This document shows, piece after piece, positions 1 to 9,864 of a DNA stretch of 64,000 nucleotides (the stretch's first letter is position 1; each line of letters begins with the position of its first letter). The position numbers and the translations under genes were made by a program. The DNA comes from Leeia aquatica (GTDB lineage Bacteria > Pseudomonadota > Gammaproteobacteria > Burkholderiales > Leeiaceae): the NCBI RefSeq assembly GCF_012641365.1, contig NZ_JABAIM010000001.1, positions 930,001 to 994,000 of the forward strand. The letters are read 5' to 3'. The notes beneath the pieces are model-generated. The model did no database searches and was not told where the DNA came from. It was given only the letters and a program-made list of their open reading frames with translations.

Positions 1-677
1 CGGCGTGCCAGCAATTGCTTGCTGATGTCGGTTTCACCGGAAAGAAACACAATGGGCAGGCTCGCCATATTGTCTTGCTGCCGGATGACCTTGGCCGCTT
101 CGTCGCCCGTACACTCCGGCATATACATGTCAACCAGCAGCAGCTCGGGCTCGAACTCTTCAATGGCTTGCAGCAGGATCAAGGGGTCGGTTTCCACCCG
201 TGTGACCATACCCGCCTGCCGCAACACCTTGCCGGTATGCTCGGCAATGCTGTGAGAGTCATCCACAATCAAGACGCGGTAGGGCTCAAACGGCAGGTTG
301 TCGGTCTGTCGGTCCAGCCGATCCACCAGCTGGGTCAGGTCATAGGGGTGAATCAGCAGCTCGGCACAGCCGGCGCGGACGATCTGAACCTGGTCCTCAA
401 AAGGCAGCGGGTCACAGATACCCAGAATCGGAATCCGCTCCGGCAAGCTGGCACGCAAACGGGCGACCTCATCGGCCAGCCGTGCCACTTCTTCGCCTCG
501 GCCTTCCAGCAGCACCGCCGACGGCATTTGCACCTTCGTGGCCGTCGCCAACTCTTCGGTCGAGCCAAAATGCAGCAGGACATAGCCAAAGTGGGTCAGC
601 TGCTGACCCAGCTCATTCAGGTCATGCGCCTGGCTTGAATATGCAAACAGGGTTTCGTATCGCAGGGACGCATCCAT
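1..677 (-). CDS. Response regulator with two receiver-like domains (partial, C-terminus off the window)
   Basis: The reading frame starts at an ATG at 677 and runs off the left edge after 225 codons. Residues about 5-125 look like a degenerate receiver fold. Residues about 134-225 are a canonical receiver domain: the acidic pair is in RVLIVDD (D139, D140), and the phospho-acceptor is D183 in LLLVDMYMP. A receiver pair followed by an unseen output domain is typical of PleD-like diguanylate cyclases, but the output domain is not in the window, so that is only a guess. The gene is divergent from the chemoreceptor at 891, with 213 bp between them. No strong ribosome site precedes the ATG. Confidence 0.8.
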   Translation of the reverse strand, partial: MDASLRYETLFAYSSQAHDLNELGQQLTHFGYVLLHFGSTEELATATKVQMPSAVLLEGRGEEVARLADEVARLRASLPERIPILGICDPLPFEDQVQIVRAGCAELLIHPYDLTQLVDRLDRQTDNLPFEPYRVLIVDDSHSIAEHTGKVLRQAGMVTRVETDPLILLQAIEEFEPELLLVDMYMPECTGDEAAKVIRQQDNMASLPIVFLSGETDISKQLLAR

Positions 678-890
678 GCTGCCAACTACCCAGTGGGGAA
701 GGTGTATGCAGTATGGTTTATTCCAGATGATTTTGCCAGGAAACATCACGAACGCTTGCGGTGGCGTCACAGTGTTTCACTTTGCGAAAGCCCATTCCTC
801 ATCTATAACCAGTGCAGGGCATGTCTACGCGTACCCATTCTTGTGTCGCCCGTTCATTCTTCATGAGTGCCCACTGTCAGGAGGACGATC

Positions 891-2762
891 ATGTCGTCAT
901 TGCGCAGCAAGCTGGTCAGCTTTGTGCTGATCCTGATCCTGTTCCTGTCCATGTTGTTGTGCGGGGTGGCCTACTGGCAATCCCGCTCTGCGCTGGAAAC
1001 GGAAATCAAGGCTGAAATCAGCCAGTCGGCCAGCAACAAGGTCAGCTTTGTTACCGAATGGGTCAGCTCCCGCCAGAAGGTGGTAGCAGCCATCCTGCCC
1101 CGTTTCGGACAGGGCGAGCTCAAGCTGGTACTGGATCAGGCCAAGGCCTCGGGCGGACTGGATGAAGCCTATGTCGGCCAGCCTGACAAAACCATGACCA
1201 TGACCACCAATGCGCCGAAGCTGCCGGATGGCTATGACCCGACCGGCCGCCCCTGGTACAAGGCCGCCGCAGCGACCGATGGTCCAATCGCCTCCCCACC
1301 CTATATTGATGCCGGCACCAACCAGCCCATCATCTCCTTTGCGCAGGCGCGCAAGGATAATGGCCAGGTGGTGGCGGTAGCCGGTGGCGATGTGACGCTC
1401 AAGCGCGTGGTGGAAGAAATTGTCGCAACCAAGCTGCCTGGCAATGGCTATGCCTTCCTGATGACACAAGAAGGCGACATCATTGCCCACCCGAAGAAGG
1501 ATTCGGGCCTGAAAAAGGTGGCCGAGGTCATCTCGGGTTATAGCCTGACCGCGCAAAGTAAGAATGGTCAGATCAGCGAATCCAGCCTCGATGGCAAAAC
1601 CGTGTGGACCGCACTCTACCCGGTCGGCGATACCGGCTGGCTGCTTGGGGTGGTGGTACCGGTAGCGGAAGCCACCGCACCGGTGAACACCCTGCTCTAT
1701 CTGATGCTGGGGCTGCTGGTGGTGGGGGTTGCCGTTGGCGGAGCCATCACCTATGTCGGTGTCAGCCGGCTGATGCACGGTCTGATCATGATGCGTGACG
1801 CCATGCGCAATATCGCCAGCGGTGGCGGGGACCTGACGGTTCACCTGACCGTAGACAGCCAGGACGAGGTCGGCCAGAGCAAGGATGCCTTCAACCGCTT
1901 CCTTGGCGCGCTGCGCGGCATGATTGCCGATACCAAATCCAACGCGGGCGAGCTGCTGCAAGGCTTCCATCATGTGGCCGAAGAGACCGACCGCATCAGC
2001 AGCAGCTCACAGCAACAGGCGATGTCGGCCAATGCCACTGCTGCGGCGATTGAAGAGATGTCGGTGAGTGTCAGCCACATTGCCGATTCCGCCAAAACCG
2101 CCGAGCAACTGGCCCGTACGGCCGGGCAGGCCTCCCGCGATGTGGCGCAGGATGTGCGGGAAACCGCTGCCGAGATCTCACGGATTGCCGATACCGTGCG
2201 CCAGCTGTCCCAGGTGCTCAACGGACTGGACGCCCGCTCCAGCCAGATCAGCACCATTGTCGGCGTGATCAAGGAAATTGCCGATCAGACCAACCTGCTG
2301 GCCCTGAATGCGGCCATCGAAGCCGCGCGGGCCGGTGAGCAAGGCCGTGGCTTTGCAGTGGTGGCGGATGAAGTCCGCAAGCTGGCCGAGCGCACCGGCA
2401 GCTCAACCGTTGAAATCGGCAACATGATCACCCTGATTCAGGAAGAGACCTCAAGGGCGGTGCAGAGCATGCAGACGGCGGTGAGCCAGGTGCAAAGCGG
2501 GGTGGAGAAATCCAGCTCGGTGGCCGAATCCATCCAGCGTATTGAACACAGCTCACTGGAAGTAGTGAGCACGCTGGGTGACATTGCAGCGGCCACTGCA
2601 GAGCAATCCAGCGCCAGCCAGGACATTGCCCGCAATATCGAGCGCATCAATGAAATGACGGAAAACACCGACTTTGCCATCCAGCAGGCGCAGCAAACGA
2701 CCAGCCGCTTGCGGCAAGTGGCCGAAGACTTGCGCGCGATGATGGACAAGTTTCAGGTGTAA
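891..2762 (+). CDS. Methyl-accepting chemotaxis protein, Cache sensor type
   Basis: Membrane chemoreceptor of 623 residues that should feed a CheA/CheW array. The start is the ATG at 891 because AGGAGG lies at 879-884; an upstream in-frame ATG at 867 has no such site. Domains: TM1 about residues 8-29, periplasmic dCache-like sensor about 35-260 ([10 protein letters not shown], then a Cache-style PYIDAG and ISFAQ pattern), TM2 about 265-290, HAMP about 290-345, then the signalling coiled coil. The hairpin tip is unmistakable at about residues 461-502 ([19 protein letters not shown]). There is no C-terminal CheR/CheB pentapeptide. The ligand is unknown; dCache receptors often bind amino acids. 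A strong terminator follows. Confidence 0.95.
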   Translation: MSSLRSKLVSFVLILILFLSMLLCGVAYWQSRSALETEIKAEISQSASNKVSFVTEWVSSRQKVVAAILPRFGQGELKLVLDQAKASGGLDEAYVGQPDKTMTMTTNAPKLPDGYDPTGRPWYKAAAATDGPIASPPYIDAGTNQPIISFAQARKDNGQVVAVAGGDVTLKRVVEEIVATKLPGNGYAFLMTQEGDIIAHPKKDSGLKKVAEVISGYSLTAQSKNGQISESSLDGKTVWTALYPVGDTGWLLGVVVPVAEATAPVNTLLYLMLGLLVVGVAVGGAITYVGVSRLMHGLIMMRDAMRNIASGGGDLTVHLTVDSQDEVGQSKDAFNRFLGALRGMIADTKSNAGELLQGFHHVAEETDRISSSSQQQAMSANATAAAIEEMSVSVSHIADSAKTAEQLARTAGQASRDVAQDVRETAAEISRIADTVRQLSQVLNGLDARSSQISTIVGVIKEIADQTNLLALNAAIEAARAGEQGRGFAVVADEVRKLAERTGSSTVEIGNMITLIQEETSRAVQSMQTAVSQVQSGVEKSSSVAESIQRIEHSSLEVVSTLGDIAAATAEQSSASQDIARNIERINEMTENTDFAIQQAQQTTSRLRQVAEDLRAMMDKFQV

Positions 2763-2778
2763 ACCCGAGGCCACCCAC

Positions 2779-2816
2779 AAAACAAACGGGCTGCCGATGG
2801 CAGCCCGTTTGTTTTG
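2779..2816. terminator. Bidirectional rho-independent terminator
   Basis: A long perfect stem (arms containing CGGGCTGCC / GGCAGCCCG around a GATG loop), flanked by an A-rich left side and a T-rich right side. It lies between the convergent chemoreceptor and Nudix genes, so it can serve both strands. Confidence 0.85.
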
Positions 2817-2828
2817 TACCCGCCGTCA

Positions 2829-3698
2829 TCACGGGTGATACAGCGCCCTCGCCAGCAAGGCCCCGGCATCCCCAAAATAGTGCCGCCGCAATAAGCCATC
2901 CAGGATCACCCGCGCTGAATCGGGCGTAAACGCACCATCGCGTATCCACTCCAGCACCATCGGTACCGGGAGCAGTGCATGCTCCGCCACTTCACCGTCC
3001 TGATTTTGCGGTACAAAATCCGCAGGCAGTGTCAGGTCATGGACAAACAGCCATTCGCGATGCAGGCCATCTGGCCGCAAATGGCAGGACAGCACCCGGT
3101 TACCAATGCGGGCATGCTGTGCGCCCTCAGGCGGAATGCCCGCCTCCTCCCAGCACTCGCGCAGCATCGCCTGCTGCAGCGATTCACCATGGGCCACACC
3201 GCCCCCCATCAGATTATCCCAGCGACCGGGGTCTATGGCTTTTTGCATGCTGCGCCGGGCAGCCCACAGCCACAGGTCCTCACCATCGCGCACCCAGCCA
3301 TTCAAGTGCACCGCCCGGCTGGTCAGCCCCAGCAGGCGGAAAGCGCCACGCTCCAGCAAGCCCAGCCCGGAGCTGTCCTGCTCATAATCCTCATCGGGCA
3401 GGCGTACCGGGTACAGCTCATCACGCCACTCCGGAAAGCCCCCTTGCTGGTGTACCTGCTGCACCCATTGCTGCACGGCAGACGGCTGGCCCTGCAGCAG
3501 GACATCACTGCCCAGCAGCAGCCTCTGACCCACCTGCTGGAACAAGCCACTGGCCTGCCCCCATTGCAACCACGCGGCCTCCGAGATCCAACCCATGCCC
3601 TGCCCCGCCACCGACCAATGCCGTCCCTGCTGCCAGGGGATCGGCGGCTGCGACTGCAACCAGCGGCACAAACCTTGCACGATATGTGATGGGCTCAT
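2829..3698 (-). CDS. Nudix hydrolase with N-terminal DUF4743-like domain
   Basis: A 289-residue protein. The C-terminal half has the Nudix box: GGGVAHGES, then REcWEEAGI (GX5EX7REUXEEXGU pattern), around residues 155-185. The N-terminal ~120 residues match the DUF4743 layout found in thiamine-pyrophosphate-type Nudix enzymes of plants and proteobacteria. Expected activity is hydrolysis of a nucleoside-diphosphate-linked or oxidised thiamine-diphosphate substrate in the cytoplasm; the substrate is inferred, not shown. The ribosome site AGGAGG is 5 nt before the ATG at 3698. It is divergent from the sigma-54 regulator and stands alone. Confidence 0.85.
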   Translation of the reverse strand: MSPSHIVQGLCRWLQSQPPIPWQQGRHWSVAGQGMGWISEAAWLQWGQASGLFQQVGQRLLLGSDVLLQGQPSAVQQWVQQVHQQGGFPEWRDELYPVRLPDEDYEQDSSGLGLLERGAFRLLGLTSRAVHLNGWVRDGEDLWLWAARRSMQKAIDPGRWDNLMGGGVAHGESLQQAMLRECWEEAGIPPEGAQHARIGNRVLSCHLRPDGLHREWLFVHDLTLPADFVPQNQDGEVAEHALLPVPMVLEWIRDGAFTPDSARVILDGLLRRHYFGDAGALLARALYHP

Positions 3699-3779
3699 CC
3701 TGTCCTCCTGGCCTGCCGGCCTGACATTCCACCCGCACCCGGCGGCGCTGGCTTGCTACAATGCGGCATCCTGTTCGTG

Positions 3780-5165
<1,386 letters not shown>

Positions 5166-5243
5166 GCCGGCAAGTCCGCAAAAAATGGTAAGTCGGTCTC
5201 CCTACAATGGGGGTGCGTTTAACCCACTCACCCGGAGACCAAC

Positions 5244-5702
5244 ATGAACTACCATACGCTGCAACAGCCCCAGCGCATCATCGGCATGGCCTTTCGCACC
5301 AGCAATGACACCGCCGACCAGGACATCCCCGCCTACTGGCAGCAGGTGATGGGCGGGCAAAAGCTCGATGGCATCAGCGGACGACTGGACGACGCCGTCT
5401 ACGCGGTGTATACGGAATTCAGCCACCCCGGTGTCGACAACATCGGCCCTTACACCTATGTGATCGGCGTGGCGGTGACGGACGATGCACCGGTGCCGGA
5501 TGGTCTGCAGGCATTCACGCTGCCCGCCGCCCGCTATGCCGTGTTTGACGTACCCAGCGGCCGCCCCGAACATGTCGGCGAGCGCTGGCGCGAGATCTGG
5601 AACTGGAACGATGCCCGCAAAGCCTACCGCTGCGACTTTGAACGCTACCGCCAGCAAGCCGATGGACGCTGCGACATCGCGATCCATGTCGGCATTCATT
5701 GA
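5244..5702 (+). CDS. GyrI-like / effector-binding-domain protein
   Basis: A 152-residue protein made of a single GyrI-like (AraC effector-binding, SOUL/BRL) fold: IIGMAFRTSN near the start, YAVYTEFSHPG and YTYVIGVAV mid-protein, and a DFERY ending. Such stand-alone domains bind small hydrophobic molecules or act as gyrase-inhibitor-like proteins; which applies here cannot be told. The start has GGAGACC 6-8 nt upstream. The 3' end overlaps the next gene (AraC-GyrI fusion) by 17 bp in another frame, so translation is probably coupled. Confidence 0.75.
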   Translation: MNYHTLQQPQRIIGMAFRTSNDTADQDIPAYWQQVMGGQKLDGISGRLDDAVYAVYTEFSHPGVDNIGPYTYVIGVAVTDDAPVPDGLQAFTLPAARYAVFDVPSGRPEHVGERWREIWNWNDARKAYRCDFERYRQQADGRCDIAIHVGIH

Positions 5703-6579
5703 GGCCCCGGCCAGTGGCCCGGCGCAGCGCTATGTGCAGCGCATGTGCCGGGTGATCGACCATGTCTACGACCACCTCGACAGCGCGCTGGACCTCGACG
5801 TGCTGGCCGAGGTGGCCTGCATGTCGCCCCACCACTGGCACCGCATCTACCAGTCCATGTACGGTGAAACCCTGGCCCGCACCGTGCGGCGGCTGCGCCT
5901 GCACCGCGCTGCGGCCGAGCTGGCTTACAGCGCGCTGCCACTCACCCGCATCGCCCGCCGTGCCGCCTACCCCAGCCTGCCTTCGTTCAGCCGCACCTTC
6001 AAAGCCGCCTACGGCGTGCCCCCGGCCCGTTACCGTGCCCTCGGCCAGCACCGCAGCTTTACCCTGCAGCAAGCTCAGCCACCCGGTGAAGACCTGCAGG
6101 TCAGCATTGAGCAACTACCCGAGTTGAAACTGCTGGGTATCGCCCATCAAGGCAGCTATATGCTGATTGGTCGCGCCTTTGACCGCCTGTTTGCCCACAC
6201 CGCCGCCAGCGGCCTGCTGCAACACGGCCCACGCTGCTTTGGCCTGTATCTGGACGACCCCAGCCAGGTGCCGGAGCGCCTGCGCCGCTCTGTCGCCGCC
6301 ATCGGCCCGTTTACCGCCCCCCCGAGTCTGCCCCACGCCGAGCTGCAGCCCTGCACCACCCACGCCGGCCCCTACGCCACCCTGCTGCACCGTGGCCCCT
6401 ACGACGGCATGCACGCCAGCTACCGCTGGCTGCTGGGCCAATGGCTGCCGCATTCCGACTACGACGCCGCCGACGGCCCACTGATCGAGGAATACCTCAA
6501 CAACCCGCGCGACACTGCACCCTCCGATCTGCTGACGCGGATACACCTGCCGCTGCGGGCGGAGACAGGACAATCATAG
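5686..6579 (+). CDS. AraC-family regulator with C-terminal GyrI-like effector domain
   Basis: A 297-residue fusion of the Rob/SoxS-like type. Residues about 12-115 are two AraC helix-turn-helix units (LDLDVLAEVACMSPHHWHRIYQ, then LTRIARRAAYPSLPSFSRTFKAAYGVPPARYR). Residues about 140-295 are a GyrI-like effector pocket (LKLLGIAHQGSY ... HAGPYATLLHRGPYDGM ... IEEYLNNP). The ATG at 5686 lies inside the end of the preceding gene; an in-frame ATG at 5662 is an alternative. Pairing with a free GyrI-like protein suggests the two share or compete for one ligand, possibly a drug or dye as for BmrR/Rob relatives (inference). Confidence 0.88.
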   Translation: MSAFIEAPASGPAQRYVQRMCRVIDHVYDHLDSALDLDVLAEVACMSPHHWHRIYQSMYGETLARTVRRLRLHRAAAELAYSALPLTRIARRAAYPSLPSFSRTFKAAYGVPPARYRALGQHRSFTLQQAQPPGEDLQVSIEQLPELKLLGIAHQGSYMLIGRAFDRLFAHTAASGLLQHGPRCFGLYLDDPSQVPERLRRSVAAIGPFTAPPSLPHAELQPCTTHAGPYATLLHRGPYDGMHASYRWLLGQWLPHSDYDAADGPLIEEYLNNPRDTAPSDLLTRIHLPLRAETGQS

Positions 6580-6602
6580 CCTAATGCGGACCAAGCAACC
6601 CT

Positions 6603-7031
6603 ATGTCCCATAGCCCCTCCTTGCGATTCACGCGCTGGCCGTGGCTACGCCCCGCCCTGTTGTGCGCCTTGCTGCTGTATGCCATCGTGGCGGCGATCCG
6701 GATGATCCGGCAGGACAGCTGCTGGTTGCAGCTGGGTGCGCGAATGGGCGGCCACCCATCATGGGCGGGTATGGCGGTATCGGCCCTATTGGAGCTGCTA
6801 CACTTCGCTTTACTCGGCTTGCTGGGCTACCGTCTCTACCGTGGCCACCTCCCGAGCGCGCTTGAGTACGGGCACCCACTACTCAAGCGCGCACTGCGTG
6901 GCAAAAGCCTGGCGCTTGCCTTGCTCCTCACCCTGATGGCCACCGAGCCTTTCGGTTTTGCCGCCACCGGGCTGGAGCAAGCGGCCTGGCAGGTGTTGGG
7001 CCTGCAGTCGCATGAGTGCGCTTGGTGGTGA
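6603..7031 (+). CDS. Small integral membrane protein, unrecognised
   Basis: 142 residues with three hydrophobic segments, about 14-33, 55-75 and 100-120. The family is not recognised. The protein ends in LEQAAWQVLGLQSHECAWW. A decayed copy of exactly this C-terminal end lies at 7541-7600, beyond the next gene, so the locus has been duplicated or rearranged. It follows the AraC gene by 23 bp, so read-through is possible. Confidence 0.6.
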   Translation: MSHSPSLRFTRWPWLRPALLCALLLYAIVAAIRMIRQDSCWLQLGARMGGHPSWAGMAVSALLELLHFALLGLLGYRLYRGHLPSALEYGHPLLKRALRGKSLALALLLTLMATEPFGFAATGLEQAAWQVLGLQSHECAWW

Positions 7032-7063
7032 AGCTGTTACCCCCCTTTTGAAACCGGAAGACC

Positions 7064-7495
7064 ATGTCCAAGCCACGCCATTTCGAAAAACTGCCCTCCG
7101 TGACGGCCTTGCTTTATTTTGGCATGGCGGCTTTTTGCTTCAGCGCATGGCTAATGGAACCCGGGACGGGAGGCGCGCTGCCATGCATTATGCTGATGGC
7201 GTGCTGCATAGCCTTCGGTGCGTGGTCACTCTTTGGGGGGCGATTCCCGTTAACGGCAATGGCGATCCTGCTTTTGCTTGCGTCCCTCTTCGCCCTGTTC
7301 AGCTTTGCAGAGTACGATCAGACCCCGCAGCGCAAACGTATCAAAACCATACAGGCGAGCGCCTGGCTGCTGGCGACCACCTGTTATCTGTATCACTTGA
7401 AACGCTTTGAGCGTACGCGGCACCCCACCTTGAGCGCAGCAGACCCTGCCGGGACCAGCGACAACCCTGACAGGACCCGCAATCCAGAAGGATAA
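7064..7495 (+). CDS. Small integral membrane protein, unrecognised
   Basis: 143 residues with four hydrophobic stretches (about 11-31, 38-55, 61-80 and 95-112) and a charged, proline-rich C-terminal tail (KRFERTRHPT to the end). The family is not recognised. It lies 32 bp after another small membrane protein and is followed by a fragment of that protein's 3' end, as if this gene had been inserted into a duplicated copy. Confidence 0.55.
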   Translation: MSKPRHFEKLPSVTALLYFGMAAFCFSAWLMEPGTGGALPCIMLMACCIAFGAWSLFGGRFPLTAMAILLLLASLFALFSFAEYDQTPQRKRIKTIQASAWLLATTCYLYHLKRFERTRHPTLSAADPAGTSDNPDRTRNPEG

Positions 7496-7540
7496 CGACA
7501 GCCACTGCGCGCCCACTAGCCGTGGCCCCGCTATCCATGA

Positions 7541-7600
7541 CTGGGGCAAGCGGCCTGGCAGACGTTAGGACTGCAACGGCATGCGTGTCTCTGGCGGTAA
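7541..7600 (+). pseudogene. Decayed 3'-end copy of the 6603-7031 membrane-protein gene
   Basis: Read in frame, this encodes LGQAAWQTLGLQRHACLWR then a stop. It is collinear with the last 19 codons and stop of the gene at 6603-7031 (LEQAAWQVLGLQSHECAWW). About 45 of 60 bases match by eye, with changes spread over all codon positions. No start codon or longer matching frame is present upstream, so it is a remnant. Confidence 0.6.
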
Positions 7601-7659
7601 CCACACTACTGCAGCGCAATATCGCGGAAAGACGTGGGCCTGAGGCCACGTCTCGCACC

Positions 7660-8187
7660 TTACTGTGCAGGCTTTTGAAACCGCCGCCGGATCGCCATCG
7701 CCTCATCGCTACTGGCATCAAAAAAGAAGGCCGGTGCACAAGGGGCCTGCAATACGGTAAGGATGTCCGGTTCGGCAGAGGGCAGAATCGTGGCGCTGGG
7801 GCCACGCAGGGGTGGAGTGCGCGACTTGGGTGAGCGCAAGGCGATCAGGTACGGCCCTTCATCCATATGCTCTGGTTCACCGAAGGTAGAGTTATCCCAT
7901 GTTACTGTCAGGGTGGGAGACGCTTGGCCTGCCAACACCCGGTCCACCGCGATGGTAAAGCGGGCATAGTCCGACAGGTAGCTTTGCGTGGGTGGCCTGT
8001 CGGGAAATCTTTTACGGATATCCTCATCACGCACGATTTCATAATGGGTCACTCGGCCAATCACCACCGTACTGGCATACTGGAGATCATCAAGCCGCAG
8101 CCCGGCCATCATAATACACGCCATCGCCGGTACCGCCGTCCACAGGGTGATCAGCCCGGCCAGGGCCGCCTTCCAGCGCTTTCGCAT
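7660..8187 (-). CDS. Secreted/periplasmic protein, unrecognised
   Basis: The start at 8187 has GGAGGA 7 nt upstream (8194-8199), giving 175 residues; a longer frame to 8259 lacks this site. The N-terminus is a signal peptide: MRKRW, a hydrophobic core, and a likely cut in PAMA|C. The Cys right after the cut is not in a standard lipobox. The mature part (VVIGRVTHYEIVRDED ... ARFTIAVDRVLAGQASPTLTVTWDNSTFGEPE) resembles proteins with a small beta-rich domain around a conserved V(L/A)xG segment. Function unknown. Confidence 0.6.
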   Translation of the reverse strand: MRKRWKAALAGLITLWTAVPAMACIMMAGLRLDDLQYASTVVIGRVTHYEIVRDEDIRKRFPDRPPTQSYLSDYARFTIAVDRVLAGQASPTLTVTWDNSTFGEPEHMDEGPYLIALRSPKSRTPPLRGPSATILPSAEPDILTVLQAPCAPAFFFDASSDEAMAIRRRFQKPAQ

Positions 8188-8310
8188 GTCACATCCTCCA
8201 TCCGTGGGTGTCTCTGCGCCCCAGTGTAGCGGCAAAGCCATGTTCATGCAGCCTGTCACATTTCGTATCGCTCCGTCGTCATGGTGTGATCAGGTCAAGC
8301 AGGAGGCATC

Positions 8311-8898
8311 ATGAGGGGGTGGCATCGTTTCGGGGCGGGGGTGTTGGGGGTGTTTTTGCTGCTGCATCTGGGCAATCACCTGCTGTTGTTCGTGGGCTTT
8401 GAGGCACACCAGGCGGTGATGCACAGCCTGCGGCAGCTGTACCGCTGGCCACCACTGGGGGCGGTGTTGCTGCTGGCGGTCTGCACGCAGCTGATCAGTG
8501 GCGTGATGCTGGCGTGGCGTAGCCGACGTGGCAGTTTGCCCGCGCTGCGCTGGCAGCGCTGGAGTGGCCTGGCCCTGCTGCTCTTTCTGCTGATCCATGT
8601 CAGCGCGGTCCTGCTGGGGCGGCGGGCCGGGCTGGATACCGATGTACATTTTGCTGCCGCTGGCTTGCACCACTACCCTGCCTGGCTGTTCTTTGTGCCG
8701 TATTACACGCTGGCGGTGGGCGCGCTTGGTCTACATCTGGGCGCCCGGCTGGCGCGGCGCTGGCCGCAGCAAGCGGGACGCTGCCTGTGGGGTGGTGCAA
8801 TGCTGGGCCTGTTGCTGGGAGCGAGCTGGGTGATGGCGATGGCCGGGTGGCTGTACCCGGTGGCGATTCCAGCGGTGTACCATGCAGCTTTCCGGTGA
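8311..8898 (+). CDS. Cytochrome-b-like integral membrane protein
   Basis: 195 residues with about five hydrophobic helices and histidines placed within them: HLGNHLLLF in helix 1, LLIHVSAVL in helix 3 and LGLHLGARL in helix 4. This spacing of His in a small four- to five-helix protein recalls SdhC/FrdC- or b-type cytochrome-like membrane anchors, so heme binding is plausible but inferred. No soluble partner is adjacent. Its last 17 bp overlap the ECF41 sigma factor gene, so the two are almost certainly co-transcribed. ECF41 factors normally sit beside a redox-linked partner gene, which fits a redox role for this protein. Confidence 0.6.
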   Translation: MRGWHRFGAGVLGVFLLLHLGNHLLLFVGFEAHQAVMHSLRQLYRWPPLGAVLLLAVCTQLISGVMLAWRSRRGSLPALRWQRWSGLALLLFLLIHVSAVLLGRRAGLDTDVHFAAAGLHHYPAWLFFVPYYTLAVGALGLHLGARLARRWPQQAGRCLWGGAMLGLLLGASWVMAMAGWLYPVAIPAVYHAAFR

Positions 8899-9778
8899 TG
8901 GCCTGATGATGGCAGATGCTTTTCTCGCGCAACGCGCACACCTGCGGCGGGTGGCTTACCGTATGCTGGGGGACCCCCATGCGGTGGAGGACGTACTGCA
9001 GGAGGCGTGGCTGCGCTGGCAGGCACAAGCCAGCCTGCCGGATGTGCCTGCAGCCTGGCTGCATACGGTGGTATCCCGCCTGTGCCTGGACCAATTGCGG
9101 CTCCGGCGGCAAGCGCAGCACCACTATGCGGGCAGCTGGCTACCTGCGCCGTGGCAGGACGAGGCCGACGAGCAGGCCGACCCGCTGGCACAGCTGGGGC
9201 AGCGCGCCGAGCTGGGGCAGGCGCTGATGCTGCTGCTGGAGCGGCTGAGCCCGGACGAGCGGGTGGCTTGGGTGATGTACGACAGTTTTGACCATGACCA
9301 CCGGCAGATTGCCACGGTGCTGGGACGCAGTGAGGCCGCCTGCCGCCAACTGGTCAGCCGCGCGCGCAAGCGCCTGCAACAGGGCGAGCGGCGCTTTGCC
9401 TGCCCGCCGGAACAGCGGCAACAGGTGCTGTTGCAGTTTCTGACAGCCTTGGGGAGTGGTGACCTGAGCGGCCTGCTGGCGACACTGGCGCCAGCGGTGC
9501 AGCTACACTCCGATGGCGGCGGCAAGGTGTTGGCCGCCAGCCGACCGGTGCATGGCCCGCGCGCTGTCAGCCGCCTGCTGCTGGGGGTGCGTCGTGTGCA
9601 ACCTGCAGGCTCCTCCATTCAGCTGGCGTGCCGCGGCGGGGAAACCGTATTGCTGGGTTTGGTGGACGGCGCGCTTCACTTCCAGATGAGCTTTGCCGTT
9701 GGTGCGCGGGGGATTCAAGGCCTCTACCTGCAGTTGAACCCGGACAAGCTGGCACAGCCTGTGGCCGTTCATACATAA
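8882..9778 (+). CDS. ECF41-family RNA polymerase sigma factor (SigJ-like)
   Basis: 298 residues, longer than a plain ECF factor. Sigma-2 is at about 12-75 (LRRVAYRMLGDPHAVEDVLQE) and sigma-4 at about 115-165 (LSPDERVAWVMYDSFDHDHRQIA, SEAACRQLVSRARKRL). A SnoaL-like C-terminal domain follows. Hallmarks of ECF41 are visible: the WLPxP-type linker motif (SWLPAPW), DGGGK in the C-terminal domain and NPDKL near the end. In this family the C-terminal domain replaces an anti-sigma factor and tunes activity. The start could also be the ATGs at 8906 or 8909. It overlaps the cytochrome-b-like gene, which is not one of the usual ECF41 partners (carboxymuconolactone decarboxylase, oxidoreductase, epimerase). 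Confidence 0.9.
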   Translation: MQLSGDGLMMADAFLAQRAHLRRVAYRMLGDPHAVEDVLQEAWLRWQAQASLPDVPAAWLHTVVSRLCLDQLRLRRQAQHHYAGSWLPAPWQDEADEQADPLAQLGQRAELGQALMLLLERLSPDERVAWVMYDSFDHDHRQIATVLGRSEAACRQLVSRARKRLQQGERRFACPPEQRQQVLLQFLTALGSGDLSGLLATLAPAVQLHSDGGGKVLAASRPVHGPRAVSRLLLGVRRVQPAGSSIQLACRGGETVLLGLVDGALHFQMSFAVGARGIQGLYLQLNPDKLAQPVAVHT

Positions 9779-9805
9779 AAAAACGCGCGATGTTGCCATC
9801 GCGCG
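9777..9805 (-). terminator. Rho-independent terminator for the acyl-CoA synthetase gene
   Basis: A perfect 9-bp stem (CGCGCGATG / CATCGCGCG, loop TTGC) is preceded on the plus strand by seven A's, which is a U-tract on the minus strand. It lies about 60 bp beyond the stop codon at 9865. Confidence 0.8.
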
Positions 9806-9864
9806 CCAAGCCCACCTGTGGGCATGGATTACCCACGGTTGAAAAAACGGTATGTCGGGCAGGT

